Shown: positions 53,366 through 63,433 of the stretch, piece after piece
Layout of the letters: each line of letters begins with the position of its first letter
Position numbering within the stretch: the first letter of the stretch is position 1
NCBI RefSeq assembly: GCF_900116005.1
Contig: NZ_FOYI01000014.1
Span: 1 to 64,000 of the forward strand
Source: Poseidonocella sedimentorum
Lineage (GTDB): Bacteria > Pseudomonadota > Alphaproteobacteria > Rhodobacterales > Rhodobacteraceae
Reading direction: 5' to 3'
DNA: 64,000 nucleotides
The notes under the pieces: generated by a model
Seen by the model: the letters and a program-made list of their open reading frames with translations, nothing else
The model's database searches: none
What the model was told of the DNA's origin: nothing
Made by a program: the position numbers and the translations under genes

Positions 53366-53719
53366 GGCGCCCTGTTGCGATCGAAGCGCGCCGCAGCCGG
53401 TGTTTTCGAGCTCTGGACTTCGGCGCGAATTTGATTGCGGCGGACGTTTAAAGACCTGATTTCAAATGGGAGTGTGTATTTCCCCCGAATTTACTTGGAA
53501 TTCTAATGCCCCCAAAATTCGAGGTGTTGCGCCTGATGATGAAAATGCAAATCTGATGCAAAATGGCGGCATACCTGAGGGGTGTTGACCGGAAGAAAAT
53601 ACGCGCTTCGGTTGAAAATATGTTGAAATAGAGACGTATTCATGCTCCAAATTGAAAGATAATTTTAAAGGTTCTTGATTGTTTATCGCCTAATGCGAGA
53701 ATATCCATAGGGCAAGTAT
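53366..53719. other. AT-rich gene-free gap
   Basis: The 354 bases hold no gene I can support. Bases after about 53450 are distinctly AT-richer than the genes on both sides and probably contain the promoter of the exported-protein/LodA-like unit. A 62-codon minus-strand frame (53462-53650) has no family-like features and was not kept. No clear terminator was seen for the LysR gene. Confidence 0.6.
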
Positions 53720-53995
53720 ATGAAAAGAAGAGCGTTTCTATATTCAATCGGTCTCGGCGCTCTTACCCTTGCGGGGCGGGGCCACGCAGCACCACAGCCC
53801 GAGAAGCTTGCTCATAACGCGCTGCGCGAGGTGACGCGCAATATCCATGCCCAGTTCGGAAGCGGTTTCAACATCCGCTCCGCCAAGCGTGCCGGTAACC
53901 AGACGGAATGCGTGATCGAGAACCGTGGCAATTTTCTTGTCGTGACCTCGCAGGATAACGCGCATTGGGCGATCCGGAAGTCGACGGATATGTAA
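53720..53995 (+). CDS. Small exported protein, unknown
   Basis: The protein has 91 residues. A signal peptide is visible: K-R-R, then a hydrophobic stretch (F-L-Y-S-I-G-L-G-A-L-T-L-A), cleavage near G-H-A-A. The mature 65 residues have a single Cys (in T-E-C-V-I-E) and no known domain. It is the first gene of the unit leading to the LodA-like gene, 69 bases downstream, and could be a periplasmic helper for the cytochrome or oxidase. The family is not recognised. Confidence 0.6.
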   Translation: MKRRAFLYSIGLGALTLAGRGHAAPQPEKLAHNALREVTRNIHAQFGSGFNIRSAKRAGNQTECVIENRGNFLVVTSQDNAHWAIRKSTDM

Positions 53996-54064
53996 GCGCC
54001 AGCCAAGAGCGCACATCAGATTTGAGAGATCGCAGGGACGCTGCGGCATCAGGGACGGAGCACC

Positions 54065-56377
54065 ATGGCTAGCGAAATCAAATCGATTCGCGTGCATCCC
54101 GGCATCGGGATTGCGCGCGTTGGGAATAGTGGTGCCGGGTCCCCGGATCCACTCGAGATCAATCAGAATTTCTATGTCGGGCCAGAGGCGCCCGGGATCG
54201 TTGTGGACCCGGGCAACCCGAACTCGCCCGCGTCGGGCGATGGCCCGGGGCCGAATGGCGGCACCTATCGCGACGGGAACATGGACTTGAAGCGGCAAGC
54301 GCAGCGTTTCCGGATCTACGGCCAGGACAGCGACGGCGATACGGTCGAGATCACGCGCAGAACCCCAGGCGTCAAGGACATCACCTGGCGGGTTCACGTG
54401 CAGAACATGAAGGCTGCGAATTTCGCGTTCCAGGGCGCCTATCTGTTCGACGCGACCCAGATGCGGAACCCGAACATCCAGCCGCGCGAGATCAGTGATT
54501 ACGCGGACCCCGCGAACCGGTCCCAGCTCATCGTTGATCCGGGCGCGCAAGAGCTGTCCCTGAGCTCTGGCACCGAGGAAATTTCGTTGCGCGGGTCTTG
54601 CTTCTTCGACTCCGATCCCACGGTCAGGAAATACTACCTACCCGCGGATCTGAAGTTCGGCGACGCCGTCACCCCGCAAGACGGCTGGGTCGAAGTCACC
54701 TACAGCAAAGCGGAAAACATCGAACTCGGCCGGATCCAGCTGGACGAGGACGGGCGGCTTCTGTTCATTGCGGGCCCCGGGCTTGCGGGCTGCGTGACCA
54801 CGCCGCACATCTGCCTGTCGAACCCGTCAGAGACGCATACCCCGCCGAACGGCACACCCGTCACCAACGGCACGTTGCCGAACGGCGACACGGTAGACCC
54901 CAAGGACTACGATCCTCTGGTCAATCAATTCGCCTATTTCAACGTCCCCGGTTGGTGGGACGACACATGCGGCGGCGAAATCGACGCGACCGTGACGTTC
55001 GAAGACGCGAGCAAGGCGCCGCTGACGACCCGCCCGGGCGGGATCCGCGACCCGAAAGCCGGAGGCTGGATCGTCACCGCCCCGCCGAAATTCGCGCCCG
55101 ATATGTACCATGTGGTGAGCATCAAGGACCGCGTCTATGAAGCCTTCCCGGAGCAAGACCCGACACTTGCGAGCCCGGCGCTGTCTCCGGCGGACCCGAT
55201 CCGGCAAGCGCCGGTCCCCGGTGTGACCAAGTTCTGGAGAGACGTCTATCCAACATTGGCGCGCGCCGTGAATTACGGCTGGGTCAGTGCCGAGGCCGGC
55301 GGGGTGACGCCAGAGAACCGCAACCTTGCGCATGGCCCGAAACAGGCCGGAAACATGCTGAGCGACGACAACATTGCGCGGTTTGTCGACAACACCAAGG
55401 ACAAGTCCTCGGCCGCCTATCAGACGCGGCAACAGATTTTCCGCATCATGCGACAGGCGGAGCATGGCGCGCGGGATGCGCACTATCCCGCGCCCACCAC
55501 CGAGATGGAGGGGCTGGTGTCGACCTTCCCCCGCCTGATCATGACCTTGCCGACCGACCCGCCGCCGACCTCTGCGCCGCTGCCCGACGAGCTCAAGGCA
55601 AACCGCTCCGCACGCGGGAACAAGATGCCGAAGCTGTGGGGCACCGCGGGCAAACCGCTACAGAACCAGCAGCTCGGCCATGATTTTCCCAACCAATATC
55701 TGAGCCTTACGGCGAACACGCTTGCGCACCTCTACAACTGGGCCTTTGGCGAATTTGAAAACGAGCGCGCCGGGACGTCGCCGCCCGTGCCGCCCCCGCT
55801 TGATCAAATTCCCATCGAAGACCAGCCCCATGCCATGGATTGCGCCGCGCTGGAGCCGACCATCGGCGGCGGGTTTCACCCGGGGATCGAGTTTCCCTAC
55901 GTGATCTGCTACCGGTCCTATTTCGAAGAGGCCTTTCGCGTCGCAGGTGGGACCGTTCCGGGGGCGGTGGCGGCCTTCATGTCGAGCCCGTGGCAGGGCG
56001 ACTACTGGTCCTGCAACGTGGCCTGGTGGCCGGTGCAGCGCCCGGACATCGTCTTTCAATACTACCCCGCATCCTATGAGAGCCCGACGCCAATCGGCGG
56101 TGTCGTGAACTATGAGGGGGGGCAGCGCACCTATCGCGAGTGGTTCCGAGGCTTCGACACTGAAGGCAATCCCCTGTCCGGATCAGACGGCTACAACCAG
56201 ATGGTCTATGCCTGGGACAAGCTGGGGATGGTGCTGCCGCAGCGGGACAGCGATGGCAACGTCATCACTGTGCGCAATGCGGTCGCCTTCCGGGAATACG
56301 AGCGCAATCCGGTGCTGAACTCTGTCCCGGCCTCGTCTGCCGGACCGGCCTGTGATCCCGATGACAATGAGGCGTGA
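54065..56377 (+). CDS. LodA-like quinoprotein oxidase homologue without CTQ cysteine
   Basis: The protein has 770 residues without signal peptide. The whole chain resembles LodA/GoxA amino-acid oxidases: it starts with I-K-S-I-R-V-H-P-G-I-G-I-A-R-V-G-N-S, and near the end has A-A-L-E-P-T-I-G-G-G-F-H-P-G-I-E and P-W-Q-G-D-Y-W-S-C-N-V-A-W-W. In LodA the cofactor cysteine tryptophylquinone is built from a Cys just before the G-G-x-F-x-P-G-I-E motif and the Trp of P-W-Q. Here Thr599 stands at the Cys place and Trp643 is kept; the nearest Cys is 593. A LodB-like flavoprotein and a multihaem cytochrome follow. The substrate and whether CTQ forms are unknown. Confidence 0.82.
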   Translation: MASEIKSIRVHPGIGIARVGNSGAGSPDPLEINQNFYVGPEAPGIVVDPGNPNSPASGDGPGPNGGTYRDGNMDLKRQAQRFRIYGQDSDGDTVEITRRTPGVKDITWRVHVQNMKAANFAFQGAYLFDATQMRNPNIQPREISDYADPANRSQLIVDPGAQELSLSSGTEEISLRGSCFFDSDPTVRKYYLPADLKFGDAVTPQDGWVEVTYSKAENIELGRIQLDEDGRLLFIAGPGLAGCVTTPHICLSNPSETHTPPNGTPVTNGTLPNGDTVDPKDYDPLVNQFAYFNVPGWWDDTCGGEIDATVTFEDASKAPLTTRPGGIRDPKAGGWIVTAPPKFAPDMYHVVSIKDRVYEAFPEQDPTLASPALSPADPIRQAPVPGVTKFWRDVYPTLARAVNYGWVSAEAGGVTPENRNLAHGPKQAGNMLSDDNIARFVDNTKDKSSAAYQTRQQIFRIMRQAEHGARDAHYPAPTTEMEGLVSTFPRLIMTLPTDPPPTSAPLPDELKANRSARGNKMPKLWGTAGKPLQNQQLGHDFPNQYLSLTANTLAHLYNWAFGEFENERAGTSPPVPPPLDQIPIEDQPHAMDCAALEPTIGGGFHPGIEFPYVICYRSYFEEAFRVAGGTVPGAVAAFMSSPWQGDYWSCNVAWWPVQRPDIVFQYYPASYESPTPIGGVVNYEGGQRTYREWFRGFDTEGNPLSGSDGYNQMVYAWDKLGMVLPQRDSDGNVITVRNAVAFREYERNPVLNSVPASSAGPACDPDDNEA

Positions 56378-57539
56378 CTACGACGTCGTGATCGCGGGGT
56401 CCGGCCCTGCCGGCAGCGCCACGGCGATCACTTTGGGGCGCGCGGGTTTGCGCGTGCTGATCGCCGAGAAACGGCAGGTGGCGCGCGCCAGAGCGGGCGA
56501 GACACTCGCACCGGCGGCCAAACGTCTGCTGACAGGGGTGATCGGAGGGCAGGACGGCGCCGCCTTGCCAAGCTGGGCCGAAGCCTGTCGCGGCAATATC
56601 TCCTGCTGGGGCGACGCCGCCCCGATGCAGCAGGATTTCGACTTCAGCGCCTATGGCAAGGGGCTGTGTGTGGACCGCTCAGGGCTGGATGCGGCGCTTT
56701 TGGCAGAGGCCAGCCAGCTTGGTGCAGAGCATCGGACGGGCGCCACTCTCGCCGTTCAGGGGCGGCAGGATGGGCGTTGGGATCTGCTGTTGCGGTCCGG
56801 CGATGCGGCAGAGACGCTCACCGCAGCCTACATCGTCGATGCCACGGGGCGTTCGGCGCGCTTGGGGGCGTCTCTGGGGCTGCCCCGAACACGCTCCGAT
56901 CCGCTGTTCAGCTTCGGGATGCTCTTCGACAGCAGCGGTGCTGATCGCGATGATCACGGTGGCCACACCCGCATAGAGGCATGCCCCTATGGCTGGTGGT
57001 ACAGCAATGTCGTGCCATCCGCCCGCCATGCCCGGCGGCAGCGTCTCGTCGTTCTGCACGCGGATCTGGGTTCTGCCGAGGCCACGGCCGCCGCGCGCCC
57101 GGGCGGGTTCCTCGCGCTTTTGGCGCGGACCCGATTGATGCAGGCGACATTGACCGAACGGGGATGCGCGCCGGTTGGTAAAGTGCTGGGCGCTCCGGCG
57201 GGCAACGCCTCTTTGGATCATATCGCGATGGAAGGGTTTCTGGCTGTCGGCGATGCCGCACAGGCCTATGATCCTCTGTCGTCTCAGGGTCTGGAACGCG
57301 CGATGACATCGGGCGGGCTCGCCGGCCACGCCCTTGCCTATGCGCTTTCGAACCCTCAGGAGCCGCGCGCCTATCTTGCGCATTACCACCAAAACCTGCG
57401 CCAGCATTGGGCCCGGCACCTCCGGCAGCACAGGTCCTACTACGCGATGGAGACCCGCTGGCCCGATCACCCGTTCTGGGCCCGGCGCCGCTCCGAACAG
57501 ACGTTCCCCCAGCCAGATTTCGCAAGGGATGCCAGATGA
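56361..57539 (+). CDS. LodB-like FAD-dependent oxidoreductase
   Basis: The protein has about 392 residues. Start codons at 56352 (GTG), 56361 and 56367 are in frame; 56361 is used here but no site has a strong ribosome-binding site. The FAD motif is I-A-G-S-G-P-A-G-S-A, with D-A-T-G-R and V-G-D-A-A-Q-A-Y-D-P-L-S-S-Q-G further on. This is the flavoprotein family of LodB and tryptophan halogenases. LodB is needed to make CTQ in LodA. The gene overlaps the LodA-like gene by about 17 bases and the cytochrome gene by 4 (ATGA at 57536-57539). Confidence 0.85.
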   Translation: MTMRRDYDVVIAGSGPAGSATAITLGRAGLRVLIAEKRQVARARAGETLAPAAKRLLTGVIGGQDGAALPSWAEACRGNISCWGDAAPMQQDFDFSAYGKGLCVDRSGLDAALLAEASQLGAEHRTGATLAVQGRQDGRWDLLLRSGDAAETLTAAYIVDATGRSARLGASLGLPRTRSDPLFSFGMLFDSSGADRDDHGGHTRIEACPYGWWYSNVVPSARHARRQRLVVLHADLGSAEATAAARPGGFLALLARTRLMQATLTERGCAPVGKVLGAPAGNASLDHIAMEGFLAVGDAAQAYDPLSSQGLERAMTSGGLAGHALAYALSNPQEPRAYLAHYHQNLRQHWARHLRQHRSYYAMETRWPDHPFWARRRSEQTFPQPDFARDAR

Positions 57540-60346
57540 CACCTCGACTTTTTGCTTCCGCTACGTTCCTGACCTCCATTGCCCTGACATGCTCCGCGCT
57601 TGCGCAGGAGGCCCGAAAGACGCCGGTGAACCTTGGCCAGACGGTGCCGAAGCCTGTGTTTCAGCTGGGCGACACGCCAAGCGAGCCCCATGCGGACGGA
57701 AGCCCGGCGGCACAAAGCTTCCTCGATTTCTTCAACGAGACCTATTTCGAGGGCGAGCCGAACCTGCAGCTGGAGATGCTGACCAAGGATCACGTCGTGT
57801 GGTTCCCGCCGCAGCGGGCGGGCGACACCTCGTTGGAGTTGGTCGCGCGCGAGGTGCATCCGGGGACCGAAAACTGTAGCGGCGATATCACCACAACGGC
57901 GCCGGGCAGCTATCCGATCACCTGCCCGCCGGGCGAATTTTCCACGGCGCAATTCTGTCAGGCGTGCCATGACAGTGCGCTCTTTGTCGAAGGCGGCGGG
58001 CTGCCGCAGATGATGTACCGCTCGGAGCAGAACGCGGCGCCGGCCCCGGACGGGCATGACCAGTGGCTGGCCAACTGGTCGCAATACGGTGATTGGAGCG
58101 CGTCGATCATGCGCCTCGCGACCCGCGACCCGATCTGGCAGGCGCAAATCGAGACAGAGACCAGCGTGCACCAGTTCGCTGATCCGGCGGTGATCCAGGA
58201 CGTGTGTTTCAGCTGTCACGGCGAGATGGGTGAGCGTCAGCTCAAGTCCGACACGGGCGCGGAGGCAAAGTTCTGCACCGACATGTTCTACGCCAAAATT
58301 CCGGGCCAGATCGGCGATCTGGCCGGCGGAAAGCCCTATCCGTTTACCGGCGATTGTGATGCGCAGTTTCCCGAAATGACCATCGAGACGCATCAGGCGC
58401 ATTTCGCCAAATACGGCTCCCTGGCGCGGGACGGCGTGTCTTGTGAGACGTGCCACCGCATCGGGCCGGAAAACGGGCAGGGCGCATGGGATGGCGCGGA
58501 CTTTTCCGTCTTCTACGGGCCGAAGGACACCTATCAGGTGCATGAACGCCAGACAGACAACGACTGGCCGCTCGAGTATGAGTTCACCGCGAGTTTCCAG
58601 TTCGACATGAACAACATCATGGCGCCCGATCCGATCGGCGCGCTCGATACTCAGCCGATGCAGGTCTACGACAAGCTGTCCTTGGCGACAGCGACGAACA
58701 AGGCCGTTTCAGACCCGAAGACCGACGAGAACGTCAGCTACCTGCAGCAATCGGTGTTGTGCGGATCTTGCCACGTTCTGATCGTGCCGCAGATCCCGAC
58801 CAACTACATCCCGGGCGGCGAGCTTCCTTCGGTCGCGAATGACGCGGTGGCGCGCTACAACACCGATCACCCGGATGACATGAAGCCGATCCCCTATCCC
58901 AAGTACGATCGACCCGCCGCCTGCGTCTCCGGTGTGGAGAGCTTTACCCTCGACAACTCCCGGATGCTAAGGGGCAAGCGCGTCGGCAACCCGGTGCTCG
59001 ATCCCTGTGTTGGTCTTGGCTACGAGCAGGCGACCTATCTTGAATGGCTCAACTCCGACTTCGCCACGGAGATGAACAATGGCGATACCTGTCAGGGCTG
59101 CCATATGCCACTGGTCACGAACCCGGCCGACCCGAGCGATCATACCGCGATCATGGCGCAATCGACCGAGGGACTGACCGCGAAGACATATCGCCGCCAC
59201 CGACTGATGGGGATCAACCTGCCAGTGTCGGAAATGTTCATGCAGTTTCCTGATGTTTTGGGCGTGTTTCCCTATAGCGACAACGTGCCGGACTATGCAC
59301 CCGTGCCGGGCGGGGCGGACATCGCCGCGATCGAAAACTATCTTCTGGGCGGCCAGCAAGCGATCATCGATCAGGCCACGAGTCAGGCCAACGGCGCCGG
59401 GCTCGCGCCTGACAGCGTGACTGCCGACAAGATGGCCGCGGCCGAGATCGCCGATATCGTCTCCTGGCGGGAAGAGGGCGATCCGGACAACAGGGAACTG
59501 GTCACGATCCTGTCGATCAAGAACAACTCGGGCCACAAGTTCCCCTCGGGCGCGGGCTTTCGCCGGGCCTTTGTGAAGTTCGAAGTGCTGGATGGTGATG
59601 GCAACACGCTTTGGGTGTCGGGCGATACCAACCGCTTCGGCGCGATATGCGTCGGCGCGGCGAATGAGGGGGCCTGCACGACACTCTTGCCGAGCGAGCA
59701 TAATCTGCACAATGACCCCTCACGTCTCCAGCCCCACTACGAGACGATCACCAGCGACGATCAGGTCCAGATTTACGAAGTGCAGACCGTGGACGATACA
59801 GGAAAGCTGACCTCCAGCACGCTGGCCTTGTTCGAGGACGTCAAGGACAACCGCCTTCTCCCGCGTGGTTTCAAGACGGTTGAGGACCTGAGTTGCAGCG
59901 AGACGGTGGTCGGGCCGGTCGTCTTCGGCATATCGCAGTGCAGCGCGGCCCAAGCCACGCATTTCGTGCTTTCAAGCGAAGAGCGGCCCTCTGCCGGCAA
60001 GGACGATCCCTACTATTTCGACAGCACGAAAGCGGGTGAAGACATGCTGACCTATCGCATCCCGCTCTCGCAGGTGGACGGCGCCGCAGAGGTACGCGCA
60101 ACGCTGCAATACCAGACGATCCCGCCCGGTTTCCTCGCGGCGCGTTTCAGGCAAGGGCGCGCGCCGGACGCCGGGATGTCGCTGCTTCCGGCAACGGAGC
60201 GCGCGATCTATCTCACCAGCCACCTGAACCTGGATCTTGTCGGCCTGAACAGCGGGCATCCCGACAACACCGAAATGCAGTTCTCCAGAAACTGGACATC
60301 ATCGATCCACCAGACAAACACAGCTGTGCTTGCGCGCAAGCCCTAG
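57536..60346 (+). CDS. Exported five-haem c-type cytochrome
   Basis: The protein has 936 residues from ATG 57536 with a Sec signal peptide (L-T-S-I-A-L-T-C-S-A-L-A-Q). Five C-x-x-C-H haem motifs are visible at residues 141, 224, 303, 409 and 519 (C-Q-A-C-H, C-F-S-C-H, C-E-T-C-H, C-G-S-C-H, C-Q-G-C-H). The C-terminal 350 residues have no haem motif and include S-G-H-K-F-P-S-G, as in some multihaem proteins of the tetrahaem/cytochrome c554 type. The last gene of the LodA-like unit, it would take electrons from the oxidase in the periplasm. Which partner it passes them to is unknown. Confidence 0.88.
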   Translation: MTPRLFASATFLTSIALTCSALAQEARKTPVNLGQTVPKPVFQLGDTPSEPHADGSPAAQSFLDFFNETYFEGEPNLQLEMLTKDHVVWFPPQRAGDTSLELVAREVHPGTENCSGDITTTAPGSYPITCPPGEFSTAQFCQACHDSALFVEGGGLPQMMYRSEQNAAPAPDGHDQWLANWSQYGDWSASIMRLATRDPIWQAQIETETSVHQFADPAVIQDVCFSCHGEMGERQLKSDTGAEAKFCTDMFYAKIPGQIGDLAGGKPYPFTGDCDAQFPEMTIETHQAHFAKYGSLARDGVSCETCHRIGPENGQGAWDGADFSVFYGPKDTYQVHERQTDNDWPLEYEFTASFQFDMNNIMAPDPIGALDTQPMQVYDKLSLATATNKAVSDPKTDENVSYLQQSVLCGSCHVLIVPQIPTNYIPGGELPSVANDAVARYNTDHPDDMKPIPYPKYDRPAACVSGVESFTLDNSRMLRGKRVGNPVLDPCVGLGYEQATYLEWLNSDFATEMNNGDTCQGCHMPLVTNPADPSDHTAIMAQSTEGLTAKTYRRHRLMGINLPVSEMFMQFPDVLGVFPYSDNVPDYAPVPGGADIAAIENYLLGGQQAIIDQATSQANGAGLAPDSVTADKMAAAEIADIVSWREEGDPDNRELVTILSIKNNSGHKFPSGAGFRRAFVKFEVLDGDGNTLWVSGDTNRFGAICVGAANEGACTTLLPSEHNLHNDPSRLQPHYETITSDDQVQIYEVQTVDDTGKLTSSTLALFEDVKDNRLLPRGFKTVEDLSCSETVVGPVVFGISQCSAAQATHFVLSSEERPSAGKDDPYYFDSTKAGEDMLTYRIPLSQVDGAAEVRATLQYQTIPPGFLAARFRQGRAPDAGMSLLPATERAIYLTSHLNLDLVGLNSGHPDNTEMQFSRNWTSSIHQTNTAVLARKP

Positions 60347-60471
60347 GGTCTACCTGCGGTGACGCACAATGATTTTGGAGGAAGGCTTGGGCGACCAGTC
60401 ATTGCCGACACGCGTGCGAAGCTTGGCTGGACAGGCTCCAACTCTCACAGGCCGTCAAACGCGGTGGTTTG

Positions 60472-60546
60472 TGGCTGGGGTGGTAGGATTCGAACCTACG
60501 GTACACGGTACCAAAAACCGCTGCCTTACCGCTTGGCTACACCCCA
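60472..60546 (-). tRNA. tRNA-Gln (TTG)
   Basis: The 75-base gene encodes CCA (TGG at 60472-60474). The acceptor stem TGGGGTG pairs with CACCCCA, and the anticodon loop TTTTGGT gives anticodon TTG. The anticodon stem ends in a G-T wobble. It stands in the gap between the cytochrome gene and the peptide ABC transporter, with no repeat nearby that would indicate an insertion. Confidence 0.95.
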
Positions 60547-60658
60547 ACGTGACGCGCTATTTACGGCGCTCCGGCATCGGGTTCAAGTCTGAAATGCCCG
60601 CACTTCCGACGAATTCGCCGCAGATTTTCCTCTGGCCTTGCTGTCCCGCCGCCCGAAC

Positions 60659-62488
60659 CTACTCCGCGGGTCCGGCGGTATGGCCGCCGCGCGCGAGGAT
60701 CGTGTCGAGGGAATCGTGTTCGGCCACCATGTGGCCCGGCCCGTGGGGCAGCAGGCGCGGGACATAACCGGTCTCGCCCGCGTCCAGCTTGCTGGGCAGG
60801 AAGCGCAGACGGGCGCGCGGCTCAAGCGGGGAGGGCAACTCGCCCGGCAGCTTTATCCGGTCGCGGGTGCGCTCGACCTCCGGGTCCGGGATCGGGACGG
60901 CGGAGATGAGCGAGCGGGTGTAGGGGTGTTGCGGGTGATCGAAGATCGCGTCGCGCCCGGCCATCTCGACCACGCGGCCAAGGTAGAGCACCATGATCCG
61001 GTTGGAGACGGCGCGGACCACCGAAAGATCGTGGCTGATGAAGATCATCGCGATGCCGAACTCGTCCTGCAGATCGCGCAGGAGCTTGAGGATCTGGGCC
61101 TGAATCGAGACGTCGAGCGCGGAGACGGCCTCGTCGGCGATGATGAGCCGGGGGCGGTTGATCATGGCGCGCGCGATGCCCACGCGCTGGTTCTGGCCGC
61201 CCGAAAGCTCGTGTGGGTAGCGGTTGTACATCGACGGATCGAGATCGACGCGCTGCATCATCGCCAGCACGGCCTCGCGCCGCTGGCTGGCGTTCAGCTC
61301 GGGCTGGAACGTCTTGAGCGGCTCGGCGATGGAGGCCGAGATGGTCATGCGCGGATCGAGGCTCGCGAGCGGATCCTGAAACACGATCTGGAGGTCCCGC
61401 CGGTGGCGGTTGAGCGCCTGGCGGTCGAGCCCGGTGATCTCGTGGCCGAGCCAGGCGACGGAGCCCGCCGTGGGTTCGATCAGTTGGAGGACCGCGCGGG
61501 CCAGGGTGCTCTTGCCACAGCCCGATTCGCCCACAACGCCCAGTGTCTCGCCCTCGCGGATGCCGAAGCTGACCCCATCCACCGCGCGCAGGGTTTCGGT
61601 CCGGCGGAAGAGCTTGCCGCGCATCTGGATCGGAAAGTGGACCTTGATGTCCTCGACCTTGAGCAACTCGGACGCGCCGCCCGAGACGTCCTCGCGCAGC
61701 TCGGTGCTGTCGAGCCGGGGCATCGCGTCGAGGAGCGCGCGGGTATAGGGCTGGGTCGGGTTGGCGAAAATCGCCGCGGTCTCGCCGGCTTCGACATAGG
61801 CGCCGTGCTGCATGACCTGCACCCGGTCGCACATCCGCGCGACAACGCCCATGTCATGGGTGATGAGCGCGATGGCGGTGCCCTCTTCCTCGCGCAGCTG
61901 CGCCATGAGATCGAGGATATCGGCCTGCACGGTCACGTCGAGCGCGGTGGTGGGCTCATCGGCGATGAGCAGGGTGGGGTTGCAGAGCATGGCCATGGCG
62001 ATCATGACCCGCTGGCGCATCCCGCCCGAGAGCTCGTGCGGATACTGGTCGAGCCGGCGCTCGGCCTCAGGGATGCGGACCTTTTCGAGCCAGTCCAGAC
62101 AGACGGCGCGGGCCTTGGCGCCGCGCAACCCGCGGTGCACCTGAAGCACTTCGCGCATCTGGGCGCCGATCTTGAGATGCGGCGTCAGGGCGGTGAGCGG
62201 GTCCTGAAAGATCATGCCGATCTTGTGGCCGCGGATGCGGTTGAGCGCCGCCGTCGGCAGGTTGAGCATCTCCTCGCCGTCGAGCTTGACGGAGCCGGTC
62301 GCGCGCCCGTTGGGCGGCAGGAGGCCCATCGCGGCGAGGAAGGTCTGGCTCTTGCCCGAGCCGCTTTCGCCGACGATGCCGAGGCACTCGCCCGGGGCGA
62401 TGTCGAAGGAGACCCCCTTGACCGCCTCGACGGTGCCGTCCGAGGTTTCGAACTCCACGCGCAGGTCGCGTACTTGCAGAAGCGTCAT
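60659..62488 (-). CDS. Peptide/oligopeptide ABC transporter ATP-binding protein, DppD-DppF fusion
   Basis: The protein has 609 residues from ATG 62488, one base after the permease stop. It holds two full ABC ATPase domains: Walker [10 protein letters not shown] and G-E-S-G-C-G-K-S-T, with signatures L-S-G-G-M-R-Q-R and L-S-G-G-Q-N-Q-R. Each has the C-terminal oligopeptide-type extension (N-P-T-Q-P-Y-T-R and H-P-Q-H-P-Y-T-R). It is the fused form of the two ATPases found in peptide, nickel and glutathione importers. The solute is unknown; the binding protein lies outside the window. Confidence 0.92.
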   Translation of the reverse strand: MTLLQVRDLRVEFETSDGTVEAVKGVSFDIAPGECLGIVGESGSGKSQTFLAAMGLLPPNGRATGSVKLDGEEMLNLPTAALNRIRGHKIGMIFQDPLTALTPHLKIGAQMREVLQVHRGLRGAKARAVCLDWLEKVRIPEAERRLDQYPHELSGGMRQRVMIAMAMLCNPTLLIADEPTTALDVTVQADILDLMAQLREEEGTAIALITHDMGVVARMCDRVQVMQHGAYVEAGETAAIFANPTQPYTRALLDAMPRLDSTELREDVSGGASELLKVEDIKVHFPIQMRGKLFRRTETLRAVDGVSFGIREGETLGVVGESGCGKSTLARAVLQLIEPTAGSVAWLGHEITGLDRQALNRHRRDLQIVFQDPLASLDPRMTISASIAEPLKTFQPELNASQRREAVLAMMQRVDLDPSMYNRYPHELSGGQNQRVGIARAMINRPRLIIADEAVSALDVSIQAQILKLLRDLQDEFGIAMIFISHDLSVVRAVSNRIMVLYLGRVVEMAGRDAIFDHPQHPYTRSLISAVPIPDPEVERTRDRIKLPGELPSPLEPRARLRFLPSKLDAGETGYVPRLLPHGPGHMVAEHDSLDTILARGGHTAGPAE

Positions 62489-62489
62489 C

Positions 62490-63419
62490 TCAACGGTCCT
62501 TCGGATCGAGCGCGTCACGCAGCCCATCGCCGATGAAGAACATCGTGATGATGATGGTGACGTAGAAGAAGAGCGGGAAGAGGAGTTGCCAGATCGTGCC
62601 GTAGGCCATGGTCCCGGCGCCCTCCGCGATGAGGCTGCCCAGCGAGGTGTTGGGCTCGGAGATGCCAAGACCGAGGAAGGAGATGAAGCTTTCGGCGAGG
62701 ATCATTTCGGGCACCAGGAGCGAGGCATAGACGATGACCACGCCCAGCAGGTTGGGCAGGATGTGCCGGGCCATGATCTTGACCTCGCCGACGCCGCCCG
62801 CGCGGGCCGCCTCGATGAACTCGCGCCCCTTGAGCGCGAGGGTCTGGCCGCGGACGATCCGCGCCATCGACAGCCAGCTCACCGCGCCGAGCGCGAGGAA
62901 GAGCACGATGAAGGACCGCCCGGCGATCACGAGGATCAGGATGATCACCAGCGTGAGCGGGATCGCGAGCAGGATATCGACCACCCGCATCATCGCCGCA
63001 TCGACCCGCCCGCCGAGATAGCCGGAGACGAGGCCGTAGATCGTCCCCACGACGAGCGCCATGGAGGCGCCGATGAGCCCGACGAGGAGCGAGGTCGTGG
63101 TCGCCTGAATGGTGCGGGAGTAGAGATCGCGGCCAAGTTCGTCCACGCCGAAGAAGTGGCCGGTCTCGAGCGAGGGGCCGCCGGAGCCGCGCACGTCGCC
63201 CATGATCACCCAGTCAATCTCCTCGTTGCTCCAGACCGCGAAGAGCGGGCCGAGAATGCAGAAAAGCACGATGAGGCCGAGCACGGCCAGGCAGACCATC
63301 GCCGCGCGGTTGCGCACGAAGCGCTCGCGGGCATCGCGCCAGAGCGAGCGGCCCCGGACCTCGGCGCTGGCGGCGACACCCTCGGCGAGGGCGACGGATT
63401 TTTCGGAGCGTCCGAACAT
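62490..63419 (-). CDS. Peptide-type ABC transporter permease, DppC family
   Basis: The protein has 309 residues with six membrane segments. It has an extended N-terminus ([15 protein letters not shown], the DppC N-terminal element) and the EAA loop [13 protein letters not shown]. It pairs with the DppB-type permease upstream to form the channel. Stop and start of the two genes are 14 bases apart. Confidence 0.92.
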   Translation of the reverse strand: MFGRSEKSVALAEGVAASAEVRGRSLWRDARERFVRNRAAMVCLAVLGLIVLFCILGPLFAVWSNEEIDWVIMGDVRGSGGPSLETGHFFGVDELGRDLYSRTIQATTTSLLVGLIGASMALVVGTIYGLVSGYLGGRVDAAMMRVVDILLAIPLTLVIILILVIAGRSFIVLFLALGAVSWLSMARIVRGQTLALKGREFIEAARAGGVGEVKIMARHILPNLLGVVIVYASLLVPEMILAESFISFLGLGISEPNTSLGSLIAEGAGTMAYGTIWQLLFPLFFYVTIIITMFFIGDGLRDALDPKDR

Positions 63420-63433
63420 TGGTCAGCCCCCTT

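Noticed and set aside
53462-53650. 62-codon minus-strand frame in the AT-rich gap
   Set aside because: No ribosome-binding site, no conserved features and an unusual composition; kept as a gap.
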